DNA of 39,031 nt from NCBI RefSeq assembly GCF_000756305.1, contig NZ_JRFE01000022.1, forward strand, positions 275,427 through 314,457, read 5' to 3'. Both the position numbers and the translations under genes were made by a program. Below are positions 8,428-17,541 of the stretch, in pieces (positions within the stretch are counted from its first letter, which is position 1; every line of letters starts with the position of its first letter). This DNA comes from Myxosarcina sp. GI1. Its GTDB lineage: Bacteria > Cyanobacteriota > Cyanobacteriia > Cyanobacteriales > Xenococcaceae. The notes below the pieces were generated by a model. It had not been told where the DNA came from, did not search any database, and saw nothing but the letters and a program-made list of their open reading frames with translations.

Positions 8428-10017
8428 CTACGAACGATTTTTAACACGCCACAGATAATCTAAAAAGATCGATTTTAGAGCGTATCGATTATCCTGTTCA
8501 ACTGTTTCTATTAGTTCACTATAGGGACGAAATAAAAATATGTTTTTGCGATCGCCTATTTCTGGCAAAGTTTCATTTATATCCAATAACAAAAATTTGG
8601 CATCGCTGTTTAATAAATAACTGAGAGAAGTTAGACGACTAATTCTATTAGTGTTGCCAATAACTAAAGGATTGTTATAGTTATTAATCACTGACGCTAT
8701 TTGAGGATTGTAATAACTACTGTATTTATTCCACCAAGTGGGCGATCGCACTATAGCCAAACTACACCAAACACCTAAAGAAATTAAAACAACCGTAACT
8801 ATACGCCACACAAAACGATAAGCTTCACTGTTTTTAACTGTAGTAATTTTACTCGCCAAACAGTAAGCCGCAGCTAGTTCGATTCCTAAATACAGGGGAA
8901 TAATATATCTACCCACAGTAGAACGCTGTCCGCCAGAAATTAGATCTGGTAAACCCAAACCAATAGCCGTACAGCCAATTAATAATAAGACAAATAACCT
9001 TGCAGATTTAGGTGCATGACGAACTACAAAATAAAGGGCATAAATTATAAATAAAAGTATGGGAATAATTAAATAATTTAGCCAATTACTATAGTTAATA
9101 ACTAGATCTTGTCCTGATTCTACATCAAACAGGCGATCGCTATAGCCTACCTGTAAATCGAAAAAAATCGAACTTAAATTTAATATCCAGCGTTGCAACC
9201 ATACACCTAGATCTATCTTTCTCTCGATCCAGCTACCTACACCATCACCGTTAACAATAAAAACGACAATCCAGGGAATAAATAATAAAATCCCCGTACC
9301 AGAAGCAATAAAATATGCTTTTAATCTCTGCCAGCTAAACTTATTACCAACTGCAACATAAATACCGTGAGCTATTAGGGCAAATATAGCTAAAGGATGA
9401 GCGTATAGACATAAAGCAACACTTATTCCATACCAACTCCAGTAACTTTTGTGGTTGTGTTTTATTGCCTTTAGTAAAACCCAACTAGAAAGTAAAATAG
9501 TTACCGTCAGTAAACTGTATTCCCTTGCTTCTCTGGCATATAGCAAATGAAACGGTGAAACTGCTAGTAGTGCCATTGCTATTAAACCCACCAGAGAAGA
9601 ATTAAATAATTCTTTTGCCAACAAATATATGCAGGGGAAAGCCAATAAACTAATTAATGCCGCTACGCCTCTAGTAACTGCAATGCTACTGCCAAAAAGT
9701 TCCATTCCCAATCTAGCCAGTACATAATATAGCGGAGAATGTTCCGAAGAAGCGATCGCTTTTACCCCAGCAATAAAGTTTCTTTCGGGGGTAAGCTGCT
9801 GAAACTTTTGTAAATCTTCTCTGCCTACTATATAACCATCAGGAGCTTGTTCTACAAATTCAGTGCGACTATAACCAGCAGCACGTAACGAGGTATGTAC
9901 TTCATCTATCCAGTAAACCTGACGCTCTAAATTAGTAAATCGCAACCAAATTCCTAATAACAGAATCACTAAAATAAAAATAGTCAGGCGATCGCTACGA
10001 AGCTTGGAAAAATTCAT
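8428..10017 (-). CDS. GT39/ArnT-like integral membrane glycosyltransferase
   Basis: The 529-residue protein has about ten transmembrane helices. The pattern of family-39 (PMT/ArnT-like) lipid-linked sugar transferases is present: an acidic pair in the first loop (YWIDEVHTSLRAAGYSR), then SSEHSPLYYVLARLGMELFG and the helix-loop with LLAVSPFHLLYAREAREYSL. These enzymes take sugar from a polyprenyl phosphate donor at the outer face of the inner membrane. Acceptor is unknown. It lies about 90 bases downstream of the histidine phosphatase gene on the same strand. Confidence 0.8.
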   Translation of the reverse strand: MNFSKLRSDRLTIFILVILLLGIWLRFTNLERQVYWIDEVHTSLRAAGYSRTEFVEQAPDGYIVGREDLQKFQQLTPERNFIAGVKAIASSEHSPLYYVLARLGMELFGSSIAVTRGVAALISLLAFPCIYLLAKELFNSSLVGLIAMALLAVSPFHLLYAREAREYSLLTVTILLSSWVLLKAIKHNHKSYWSWYGISVALCLYAHPLAIFALIAHGIYVAVGNKFSWQRLKAYFIASGTGILLFIPWIVVFIVNGDGVGSWIERKIDLGVWLQRWILNLSSIFFDLQVGYSDRLFDVESGQDLVINYSNWLNYLIIPILLFIIYALYFVVRHAPKSARLFVLLLIGCTAIGLGLPDLISGGQRSTVGRYIIPLYLGIELAAAYCLASKITTVKNSEAYRFVWRIVTVVLISLGVWCSLAIVRSPTWWNKYSSYYNPQIASVINNYNNPLVIGNTNRISRLTSLSYLLNSDAKFLLLDINETLPEIGDRKNIFLFRPYSELIETVEQDNRYALKSIFLDYLWRVKNRS

Positions 10018-10106
10018 TGAAAGTTTAACTAGTTGCTGATTACTAATTCACCATTATCAATCAACTACTCAGTATTTCCACTAACAAACTTTTAACTTCT
10101 TTCGAT

Positions 10107-10730
10107 TTACCAATCTTGAATTGTTCCTATTACTTCTAAATTGCCCTGTTGGTCGGATTTTATCACCACTGCTTCCCCTTCTTGAGGACTAACGCCGCTA
10201 ATTTCGGTAATATTGGCAAAATGCGTCACCATCACAGTTACCCCTAAACTCTGGCGGCGATCGAATATTCGTTGACGAGTCTGTTCTACTTGTTGAGTTA
10301 CCGTAGTACGGTCTTCAAAAATGGAATTTAGCATTGGAGAAGGTTTGACAGTACCTAAATCTAACAATCTGGCTGTATCCAAACATCGGCAATACTGACT
10401 GGATAAAACTTGTTCGATCGTAATGTTGCGATCGCGAAACTCTTTACCGATCTGTTTTGCTTGCTCTCTACCAGCCTGCGACAAATTGCGTTGAGTAGTA
10501 CAATCATCTAACTCAAACCCAGGAGGATCGCCCGTTCCAGACACTGTTTGGGCATGTCGCAACAGCACTACATAACCTGTATCTTCTCGCATTTGCGTCC
10601 AAATATCTCGCTCTGCTGCCCGCGCAACGTTTGAAATCGCATAATTATCTGTAAATCTTTCAAATTTAATAGCAAATTTTACTTCGAGTAATAAAAACAA
10701 TGTTAAAGACAAGATGAATAAAGATTTCAT
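10107..10730 (-). CDS. Secreted histidine-phosphatase-superfamily protein
   Basis: The 207-residue product has an N-terminal hydrophobic signal segment (LFILSLTLFLLLEVKFAI). The phosphoglycerate-mutase-like core follows: the catalytic RHA motif in VVLLRHAQTVSGTGDPPGF, SSQYCRCLDTARLL for the second Arg, an acid region and the second His in VMVTHFANITEISG. It should act in the periplasm as a phosphatase of unknown substrate. It is probably co-transcribed with the downstream GT39-like gene. Confidence 0.85.
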   Translation of the reverse strand: MKSLFILSLTLFLLLEVKFAIKFERFTDNYAISNVARAAERDIWTQMREDTGYVVLLRHAQTVSGTGDPPGFELDDCTTQRNLSQAGREQAKQIGKEFRDRNITIEQVLSSQYCRCLDTARLLDLGTVKPSPMLNSIFEDRTTVTQQVEQTRQRIFDRRQSLGVTVMVTHFANITEISGVSPQEGEAVVIKSDQQGNLEVIGTIQDW

Positions 10731-10994
10731 TTCTTAATTTGGAAAGATTCGGATTTTACTAAGCTCGTTGTTTTAATAATAAATTGGTTATTTATAGTCG
10801 CCTAAACAAACATATTTTTGAGTTTTTTGTTTTAGCTCGATCGATACAAATAAAGCTAAGGTTAACAATTTTAATCTTTAGATAAAGTCTAAGTAAATAT
10901 ACTTAAAAAAATTAAATCGTTGTTAATATGAAAATGTCAGTCCGAAGATATACGTAAAAATTTACATTATTATTTAAAATTGGAGACTTATCAA

Positions 10995-11396
10995 ATGCTC
11001 GTAGAATCTAAAATTAAAAATTGCAAATTATCTTCTGATATAGTTGTTGTTCGAGAACCAAATAGGCTGTGTGATTACGAACATGGTTATTTAAGAGGCT
11101 GGGGATTAACGGGTCAAACTGCTGGTTCAAAAAATCTCAGTATGGCTCACGGTATTATTCCTCCTGGAATGAGTGCCAACCCTCACTATCACCCTTTTGA
11201 AACGGCAATTTATATGCTCAAAGGAAACTGTAGAGTTTTCTTAAAAGAGGATAAAAGCGAATATAAAGATATAGAAGCGAGTGATTTTCTCTATATTCCA
11301 GCTAATGTGATTCACTGTCCAGCTAATATTGGCGAGACAGTAGTAGAGTATATCGTGGCGCGGAGTTCTTCCGAAGAACTATGTTTGTATCCATAG
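10995..11396 (+). CDS. Small cupin-domain protein
   Basis: An ATG at 10995 preceded by GGAG at 10982 gives a 133-residue protein. An upstream in-frame TTG at 10980 is unlikely to be the start. The two cupin motifs are visible: PHYHPFETAIYMLKGNCRVF, giving the metal-binding His pair and Glu, and FLYIPANVIHCPANIG, giving the last His. A metal-binding beta-barrel is expected, with an enzymatic or sensing role that cannot be stated. It stands alone, with an AT-rich 264-bp upstream region and a terminator behind it. Confidence 0.8.
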   Translation: MLVESKIKNCKLSSDIVVVREPNRLCDYEHGYLRGWGLTGQTAGSKNLSMAHGIIPPGMSANPHYHPFETAIYMLKGNCRVFLKEDKSEYKDIEASDFLYIPANVIHCPANIGETVVEYIVARSSSEELCLYP

Positions 11397-11458
11397 TCTA
11401 TTTGTAGAAACTCTAATAACAGTGTTTTACTTTTATAAATAAAGCGGATTAGCTCGAT

Positions 11459-11489
11459 AAGCTTGGTTGTTGTTAACCAGGCTTATTTT
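11459..11489 (+). terminator. Intrinsic terminator after the cupin gene
   Basis: AAGCTTGGTT and AACCAGGCTT pair over 10 bases (one wobble) around a 6-base loop, followed by ATTTTA. The remaining 200 bases to 11687, between this and the convergent rcaC stop, show no gene. Confidence 0.6.
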
Positions 11490-11687
11490 ACGCTCGCTCA
11501 AATGTATTTTTGACAGAATTTATGCACCCACCGCTATAACAAAGTTGTAATCTATTCGATCGCACCTGGTTAAAAAATTCGGCTTAAGTTTTTTGTACGC
11601 GCTCGCATTGCTAGATGTGGGAGAATATAAAGGAGATAGAGTGCGCTTGTCGCAATCTAAATTTACTCTGCTTAACCCGAACTCAGG

Positions 11688-13529
11688 TTAAGTAGAGCGA
11701 GCCAAGTGATTGATAATACGATGGGCGAGTTGGCGAGCGGTTGCAGGTTTACAGATAAAATCGCTGGCACCACTGGCAAAGGCATCACTAGAAATATGAC
11801 GATCGTTATGAATGCTGAGAAACAAAACAGGTAGTTTGCACCAGTAAGGATGAGTTCTTAGCACTTTACATAATTCAATACCGCTTAAATGTGGCATTTC
11901 GATGTCTAGCAGTATTAAATCGGGATTTACCGCTTGCAGAACTTCCCAAAACTGTCGCGGATCTTGGAGGGTAGTTAGCTGAAATCCCCAAGGTTGTAAC
12001 AAAGAAGGTAAGACTTGTAGCAATTCTGTATCGTCATCGACAATCATGATTTTTTTGCAGCGAGAAGAACGCTGTATAGCTTGCTGGCAAACAGCAATTA
12101 TTTGACTGGGAGTTAGTGGCTGAGTGAGGTAAAAACTGCCCCCGTGTCTAGCTACCTGCAACCGATCGCCAAAGCGATCGCGATCGGCAATTACAATAAC
12201 TGGTATTGATGGTTCTAGTAATTTAAATTCGGCGATTAATGCTAAATATTCCTGCCGCAGGTCGGATTCTAAATTAGTAAAAGATATAGTTAACAGCACT
12301 GCCTGGGGAAGATTTTCGTAACGGTCTTGTTGTTGTTCCAGCCAAATTTTTACCGTTTCTGATGTAGGCAAAGTCTTAGTACGAATTCCCTGAATTTTTG
12401 CTTCTTGGGTTATCTGCGAGCTTGAATTAACATCGCCAACAATTAACAGCAGAGGCGAATCTGCCGCAAGTTTTTGGTCGAGCTGGGGAGAAATATTACG
12501 TTCGTTAGCTATTTCTTCATTTAAAGCAGTCAATTTAAGCGATAATTTTTGCCATTGCTCGCGATTGGGATTGTTTTGCAGCAATTCTTCTAGTTCTCTA
12601 GCCAACTCAGAACCCCGATACAAGCCAAATTGTCCCAGATTTCCTGCCAAACTATGAGCGGCGACAATTGCCGACAGGCGATCGCTAAGTTCGAGTGTAC
12701 CTCGTTGTAAAGCGGCGATCGCTTGTTCTATAGTTGTTAGCTGTTGTTGGCGTTTGGGTCGATGTTTGTTCCAAATTAGAGTTAGAGCAGCTAAATGTTT
12801 TGAGTGCTTATCGGCTGGTTCTGAAGCAAGTATGCTTTCCGAAGTTTCGGCTTGAGGCAAAGGTTTCAAACAATATCCCTGTCCTCTCATCGTAGTAATA
12901 ATATCTTCTGGTAAACCAGCGGATTTTAATTTTTCTCGCAAATGTCTGATGTGCGAACGAACCGTCGCCTCGGCAGGATATTCCATCGATGTCCAAAGAC
13001 TTTCAATAATATCTTCGATACTTAAAACTTCTTGTCGGTGACGCAAAAATAGCTCTAGTAGCATATATTCCTTGGTTGCTAAAGACAAAATGTTTCCTTG
13101 ATAAGTAACCTGGCAACTACAAGGATCGAGTTGTAAATCTCCCCAACTTAATACGGGAAGAAAATTACAGTTTAAGCGACGCAACAATGCTCGAATACGA
13201 GCGGCTAACTCTTCTACATCAAAGGGTTTGCAGATATAATCATCTGCTCCTGCATCTAATCCCCTGATTTTGTTTTGGCTGCCGTGACGAGAAGTTAGTA
13301 AAATAATTGGTGTATTATAACCGCGAGCGCGAAAACGCTGACAGAGACTAATACCGTCGAGTTTGGGTAACGACCAATCGAGAAGAATCAGGTCGTAGGT
13401 GTAAGTAGAACCATAAATCCAGCCTTGCTCGCCATCTGTAACCACATCGACCGCGTAACTCCGTTCTGCCAGAGTTCTGGTTAGTAAATCTATTAGCGTT
13501 TTATCGTCTTCAATTAATAAAATTTTCAT
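11688..13529 (-). CDS. rcaC: RcaC-like chromatic acclimation response regulator
   Basis: Translation should start at the ATG at 13529; the frame extends only two codons further, to a TTG. The 613-residue protein has the unusual order of RcaC: receiver (phospho-Asp51 in LILLDWSLPKLDG), OmpR/PhoB winged helix (about 125-225, AEATVRSHIRHLREKL and TMRGQGY), HPt with His292 in AAHSLAGNLGQFG, a degenerate receiver-like stretch (about 360-485) and a final receiver with Asp542 (LILLDIEMPHLSG). Known RcaC of Fremyella has the same layout and its first phospho-site is also Asp51. RcaC binds L boxes to activate red-light phycocyanin genes. It follows rcaF with a 142-bp gap. Confidence 0.9.
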   Translation of the reverse strand: MKILLIEDDKTLIDLLTRTLAERSYAVDVVTDGEQGWIYGSTYTYDLILLDWSLPKLDGISLCQRFRARGYNTPIILLTSRHGSQNKIRGLDAGADDYICKPFDVEELAARIRALLRRLNCNFLPVLSWGDLQLDPCSCQVTYQGNILSLATKEYMLLELFLRHRQEVLSIEDIIESLWTSMEYPAEATVRSHIRHLREKLKSAGLPEDIITTMRGQGYCLKPLPQAETSESILASEPADKHSKHLAALTLIWNKHRPKRQQQLTTIEQAIAALQRGTLELSDRLSAIVAAHSLAGNLGQFGLYRGSELARELEELLQNNPNREQWQKLSLKLTALNEEIANERNISPQLDQKLAADSPLLLIVGDVNSSSQITQEAKIQGIRTKTLPTSETVKIWLEQQQDRYENLPQAVLLTISFTNLESDLRQEYLALIAEFKLLEPSIPVIVIADRDRFGDRLQVARHGGSFYLTQPLTPSQIIAVCQQAIQRSSRCKKIMIVDDDTELLQVLPSLLQPWGFQLTTLQDPRQFWEVLQAVNPDLILLDIEMPHLSGIELCKVLRTHPYWCKLPVLFLSIHNDRHISSDAFASGASDFICKPATARQLAHRIINHLARST

Positions 13530-13671
13530 ATCCAATCGCGGTCTAATTTAAACGGTAAACTTAGATAAAATACTTAAATATTTGCTACAAAAGGGTTTAA
13601 AAATATTCCTATCTCTTGTTTTCTAATACTAGATACCAGGTTATGTGTAGCATTCTTTTTTGGATTTCATA

Positions 13672-14049
13672 TTAGAGTTCCCAGTGCAGTATTCTGGCAA
13701 TTTGACTGGCTAGGGTCATCGAATTAAATGGTTTGGTAATTACATCAATTACACCCAGGCTTTGCAAGCGATCTTTTTCGGCAACTTGTGTTTTTGCAGT
13801 CAAAAAAATTACGGGAATCGAGCGCGTTTTAGCATTGGCTTTCAAGTTAGACAGAGTAGAAATACCGTCCATATCGGGCATCATTACGTCAAGGAGAATA
13901 GCATCGGGTTGTTGCGTTTGCGCCAGGTTAATTCCTTCCGAACCCGAAGAAGCGATCTCCACTTGCCAACCAACTTCAATTTCAATTCCCACCTGTACTA
14001 CTTCTTGGATGGTTTCTTCATCGTCAATTAATAAAATTCGTCTATTCAT
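13672..14049 (-). CDS. rcaF: RcaF-like single-domain response regulator
   Basis: The start chosen is the ATG at 14049, with GAGAGGA about ten bases upstream and 13 bases after the rcaE stop. A longer frame reaching 14394 only overlaps rcaE. The 125-residue product is one receiver domain: acidic pocket in LLIDDEE, phospho-Asp in ILLDVMMPDMDG, Thr in IFLTAK and Lys in VITKPFN. Known RcaF has about 124 residues and relays phosphate from RcaE to RcaC. Position between the sensor and the DNA-binding regulator supports the same role here. Confidence 0.88.
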   Translation of the reverse strand: MNRRILLIDDEETIQEVVQVGIEIEVGWQVEIASSGSEGINLAQTQQPDAILLDVMMPDMDGISTLSNLKANAKTRSIPVIFLTAKTQVAEKDRLQSLGVIDVITKPFNSMTLASQIARILHWEL

Positions 14050-14062
14050 CGCGATTTTCCTC

Positions 14063-16141
14063 TCACTGTATGAGTTCGGGAAGAGTAAAATAGAAAGTGC
14101 TTCCTCCTTCCAGGCAACTTTCTGCCCAAATTCGTCCGCCGTGTCCTTCCACGATTTGGCGACAAATTGCCAGTCCCAACCCCGTACCGCCTTTTTTACG
14201 AGAATCGGAAGAATCGACCTGTTGAAACCGTTCAAAAATTGTCTCCAGGCGATCGCCAGGAATTCCCTGTCCTCGATCTTTAACGGCAAAAATAACTTTG
14301 GCGGTAGTTTTTTCTCGACTACGCTGGTGTTTACGCTTGTCATTTGTTGCCGATAACCAAACCGTACTATGGGGAGGAGAAAACTTAATGGCATTGCTAA
14401 CTAGATTGGTTAGAGTTTGCACGATATAGTCATAGTCTGCCCAAACGAGTAACTGTACGGGTTCGACTAAAAGTTTAACTTGATGTTCCTGCGCCATAGC
14501 CTGCATGGTTTGAGCCGCTTCAATCATTAAGCTAGTAGCTTTACAGGCTTTCTTATTCATTTTGACTTTGCCCGACTGAATGCGCTGGAGATCGAGAACG
14601 TTATTAACCAATCTGACCAGCCGTTCGGTTTGTTCGTCGGCAATTTGTAACATTCTCTGCCCTTTGGAAGAAAGGTTACCTAGTTTGCCTGTTGCCAAGA
14701 TTTTGAGGGAACTATGAATTGAAGTTAGGGGAGTACGTAATTCGTGACTGACTACGGCAATAAACTCATCTTTCATCCGCTCGATCGCTTTGCGATCGCT
14801 AATATCGCTGGTTAAAGCAAAAAAACCAATAACTTTAGCCGAATTTTTATCTATGTGAGGTATATAGGTAATACTCAGAGCATGAACGCAGCCATCTAGA
14901 AGAATTACATCTCGTTCGTAATTAACTGTTTGACCCGCCAGAGCAATTTCTATATATCGTTGAATCTGCCGATATTCTGCCTCTCCGTGAACCTGTTGGA
15001 GATGACTGTCGAAAATTTCGTCAGGAGATAACCCCAACCAAATTTGATAGGCTTCGTTGTTAAAACGGTAATGCTGCTGTCGATCTACATAGGCAATTAA
15101 AACTGGCAGTCCGTTAGCAATTAGACGCAGTTGTTCTTCACTACGACGCGCTGCTGCTTCTGCTTTAATCCGTTCGCCGATCTCCTCTCTTAATTTAGTG
15201 GTGCGTTCGGCAACCAATCCTTCTAAATTTTCTAATAATTCTGCCTGGGATAGGGCAATGCCAATTTGATTGGCTAATTGTTCCATAAGTTCTAATTCAA
15301 AGTCCGTCCAACTTCTCGGTGCCTGACAATGATGGGCAATTAGCAAACCCCACAGTCGATCGCGGCTGCGCTTAGGTGCTTGGCAATCTCCATTAGTTTC
15401 AGAAGATTTTAAGTTTTGCAGAATTGGCACTACTAGCTTGGCTTTAACCATCCACTCGTCCATAAAGTCAATCAGGCATTCAGCTAAATCGACCTTGGGA
15501 TCGCGCACATCAGCGATCGCTTTGACTCTTCCTTTAGTGTATAATTCGCGATACTCATCGGGAAAAACTTCTTCGGGGAACTTAACACCGAGAATAGGAG
15601 CAAAGTCTGATAGTACGGCTTCTTTAATCGCCATTCCCGTACCATTGGCAAAAACTTGATAGATCAATACGCGGTCGGCTTGTAAAATACTTTGGACTTC
15701 GGTAACGGCAGTCTGCAATATTTCTTCAAGCTGTAACGACTGTCTGATTTTGAGAGTAACTTCAGCAAATAACTCCACCCGTTGATGTTCTCGATTTAAT
15801 TCTTCAGCAGCGGCACGACGTACATTACTAATGTCTCTTAAAATTAATAAATGATAATTGGGAATTAAATTGTCAACCCGACTGTATTCAATAGTCTTGC
15901 TAGTACCGTCAGTCTGTTGCAACCTAACTTCTGCTATTTCTTCATTTAAGGGCAGATCGAACCAGTCAGCAATTGAATTACCAAGCAGTTGCTTTTTACT
16001 CGCGCCAAGCAGCTTACAGACAGCAGGATTGACTTCGATGGGGCGGTCGCGTCCGTCAACAATCGCGATCGCTTCTAAGGAATTTTCAAATACGGCTTGG
16101 AGCAATAATTGTTTGCTCGGTAAATGGTTGACTTCCTCCAT
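14063..16141 (-). CDS. rcaE: RcaE-like cyanobacteriochrome sensor histidine kinase
   Basis: Domains of the 692-residue protein are a PAS (about 10-110), a GAF (about 125-305), a second PAS (about 335-450), HisKA with His466 in VVSHELRTPL, and HATPase_c (GQGIPGDRL, GGTGLGLAI). The GAF has the cyanobacteriochrome pattern: GRVKAIADV, Cys222 in AECLIDFM at the bilin-attachment position, KAKLVVPIL and LWGLLIAHHC. The DXCF motif is absent (EEVF instead), as expected for green/red types. RcaE of Fremyella is a 655-residue GAF-PAS kinase switching between green and red. Location before rcaF-rcaC and behind pcyA/cpc supports orthology. I could not confirm the protochromic Glu-Leu-Lys triad. Confidence 0.88.
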   Translation of the reverse strand: MEEVNHLPSKQLLLQAVFENSLEAIAIVDGRDRPIEVNPAVCKLLGASKKQLLGNSIADWFDLPLNEEIAEVRLQQTDGTSKTIEYSRVDNLIPNYHLLILRDISNVRRAAAEELNREHQRVELFAEVTLKIRQSLQLEEILQTAVTEVQSILQADRVLIYQVFANGTGMAIKEAVLSDFAPILGVKFPEEVFPDEYRELYTKGRVKAIADVRDPKVDLAECLIDFMDEWMVKAKLVVPILQNLKSSETNGDCQAPKRSRDRLWGLLIAHHCQAPRSWTDFELELMEQLANQIGIALSQAELLENLEGLVAERTTKLREEIGERIKAEAAARRSEEQLRLIANGLPVLIAYVDRQQHYRFNNEAYQIWLGLSPDEIFDSHLQQVHGEAEYRQIQRYIEIALAGQTVNYERDVILLDGCVHALSITYIPHIDKNSAKVIGFFALTSDISDRKAIERMKDEFIAVVSHELRTPLTSIHSSLKILATGKLGNLSSKGQRMLQIADEQTERLVRLVNNVLDLQRIQSGKVKMNKKACKATSLMIEAAQTMQAMAQEHQVKLLVEPVQLLVWADYDYIVQTLTNLVSNAIKFSPPHSTVWLSATNDKRKHQRSREKTTAKVIFAVKDRGQGIPGDRLETIFERFQQVDSSDSRKKGGTGLGLAICRQIVEGHGGRIWAESCLEGGSTFYFTLPELIQ

Positions 16142-16233
16142 AGTAAATTTATGACTACTTTTTTAAACCAAGCTTAACTCAGTTTAAAGTTTATTAATGT
16201 AGTACGTTATTAAAGTTAATTTTTGACAGATCG

Positions 16234-16971
16234 CTAGGGACAATCAAAAAGCATCTGGGTCATATAGCGGTCAGTCCAAACTCGTCCTAAAGACTTTTCT
16301 AAAACTTTTCTTGTCTTATCGTTTTGTTGTTGCTGTTGGCAATAGTAACGCTGTCCTGCCAAGCATTCGGCTTGTCGAACAGGAGAAATCACAGCAGAAG
16401 TATTTACTGCGGTTTGACAATGCAAACTTAAATATTCCCCAACGCGATCGAGAAAGAGAGTTTCTTCGTTGCGATCGCCAGGACGCACGAACAAACAAAA
16501 ATCCGAGAAAATATCGCCCCATTCGGGCAAATTTCGGGGTTGGGAAAATTCAATCTGGGGCAAGTTGGTTAAAACTCGACTGTATGCAGCAGGAAGCAAT
16601 CTATTACCAGCGACGGGAGAAAGATCGACAATTGCCGCACCGATGCCAGACGCACTGCCTACCAAATCTGCGCCAAAGATCGGTAGGGGATAATTGGCAC
16701 GGGGAAACATGACGCAGTGCAAAATATCCAGGCGATCGCCTACTCTTGCCAACTCCAAGTGTAACTTGCGAAATTCGGGAGTTTGATAGCAGCGATTTTC
16801 AATAATTAATTTCTCTCCTTCTAGATTTCCTTCTACATAACCCAGATCTTCAGGTATAGAATAGGGAGATAGAGTTAAATATTGTTTCCAGTGTGCTTCA
16901 ATACAGTTGGCTAGTTGCCGAATTAGTAGATGTTGTCGCTCTCTAATAGAGGATGAAATAGTTGCAACCAT
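16234..16971 (-). CDS. pcyA: Phycocyanobilin:ferredoxin oxidoreductase
   Basis: The 245-residue product matches PcyA, which reduces biliverdin IXalpha with four electrons from ferredoxin to phycocyanobilin, the chromophore of phycocyanin and of bilin photoreceptors. Catalytic residues are all present: Glu73 (RKLHLELARVG), His85 (ILHCVMFPRANYPLP) and Asp102 (FGADLVGS). They are shifted by three from the known Glu76/His88/Asp105 of the Synechocystis enzyme. Placed 136 bp behind cpcD and 92 bp before rcaE on one strand, it couples pigment supply to phycocyanin production and to the photoreceptor that controls it. Confidence 0.95.
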   Translation of the reverse strand: MVATISSSIRERQHLLIRQLANCIEAHWKQYLTLSPYSIPEDLGYVEGNLEGEKLIIENRCYQTPEFRKLHLELARVGDRLDILHCVMFPRANYPLPIFGADLVGSASGIGAAIVDLSPVAGNRLLPAAYSRVLTNLPQIEFSQPRNLPEWGDIFSDFCLFVRPGDRNEETLFLDRVGEYLSLHCQTAVNTSAVISPVRQAECLAGQRYYCQQQQQNDKTRKVLEKSLGRVWTDRYMTQMLFDCP

Positions 16972-17077
16972 TTTCTTAAAGAATGAATTATTTAGAAGCT
17001 ATTAGCTCAGGGATAATTAGCGTGAATCGCAGATAGCAATTAGCAGTTATTAATTGCTACTCGCTCCTTCTCTCATT

Positions 17078-17104
17078 GCTAAAAGCTAAAGGCTAAAAGC
17101 CAAG
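17078..17104. repeat. Short heptamer repeat between pcyA and cpcD
   Basis: GCTAAAA, GCTAAAG, GCTAAAA and a partial GCCAAGT follow one another directly after the cpcD stop. This is a short tandemly repeated repetitive sequence of the kind common between cyanobacterial genes. Confidence 0.6.
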
Positions 17105-17107
17105 TTA

Positions 17108-17389
17108 TTACTCCTTAGAGTCTTCAGTATCTTTCTCGTCATTGCTGGAATTTTGAAAGCTGTCAAGAGATTGGATCTTAACAATAGTGCCGCCCATTTT
17201 GTTAATGCGCTGCATCTCTTCATTCATGCGATTGTAGGGTACGGTGACAAAAACACTGCTACTGCGTCGAAAAGGATAATTAATGCTGTCGTTAGCTTCG
17301 TTTTGTTTTAAACCCGTTACTTCGTAAACAAAAACTCGATTTTGGGCTGGGGAACTCGATCGCCCGTTAATTGCAGAATTACCTAACAC
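17108..17389 (-). CDS. cpcD: Phycobilisome rod-capping linker CpcD
   Basis: The 93-residue basic protein carries the CpcD linker domain (RVFVYEVTGLKQNE, then SSVFVTVPYNRMNEEMQRIN and KMGGTIVKI). It caps the core-distal end of phycocyanin rods and so limits rod length. The C-terminal tail (SSNDEKDTEDSKE) is unusually acidic for this small linker. It is last of the phycocyanin structural genes, 152 bp behind the second rod linker. Confidence 0.93.
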   Translation of the reverse strand: MLGNSAINGRSSSPAQNRVFVYEVTGLKQNEANDSINYPFRRSSSVFVTVPYNRMNEEMQRINKMGGTIVKIQSLDSFQNSSNDEKDTEDSKE

Positions 17390-17541
17390 AATTACTATCT
17401 CCTAAATGAGAACTAAAATTTTTGTTAATAATCTATAGCAATCTAAGTAACGGTAAAGATATTTTTTAAGCCTGTAAAAGCTAAGTTATATGTCATATCT
17501 CATTCCATCCTCAGACTGCTATAGCAATCGGCTTGAAAGAT

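Noticed and set aside
12808-14356. Several open frames antisense to or overlapping rcaC, rcaF and rcaE
   Set aside because: Low-complexity, no family resemblance, and fully covered by well-supported genes in other frames.
13672-14394. A 240-codon frame as the rcaF protein
   Set aside because: The first 115 codons overlap rcaE on the same strand in another frame and show no domain. The receiver begins at the ATG at 14049, which has a good ribosome site.
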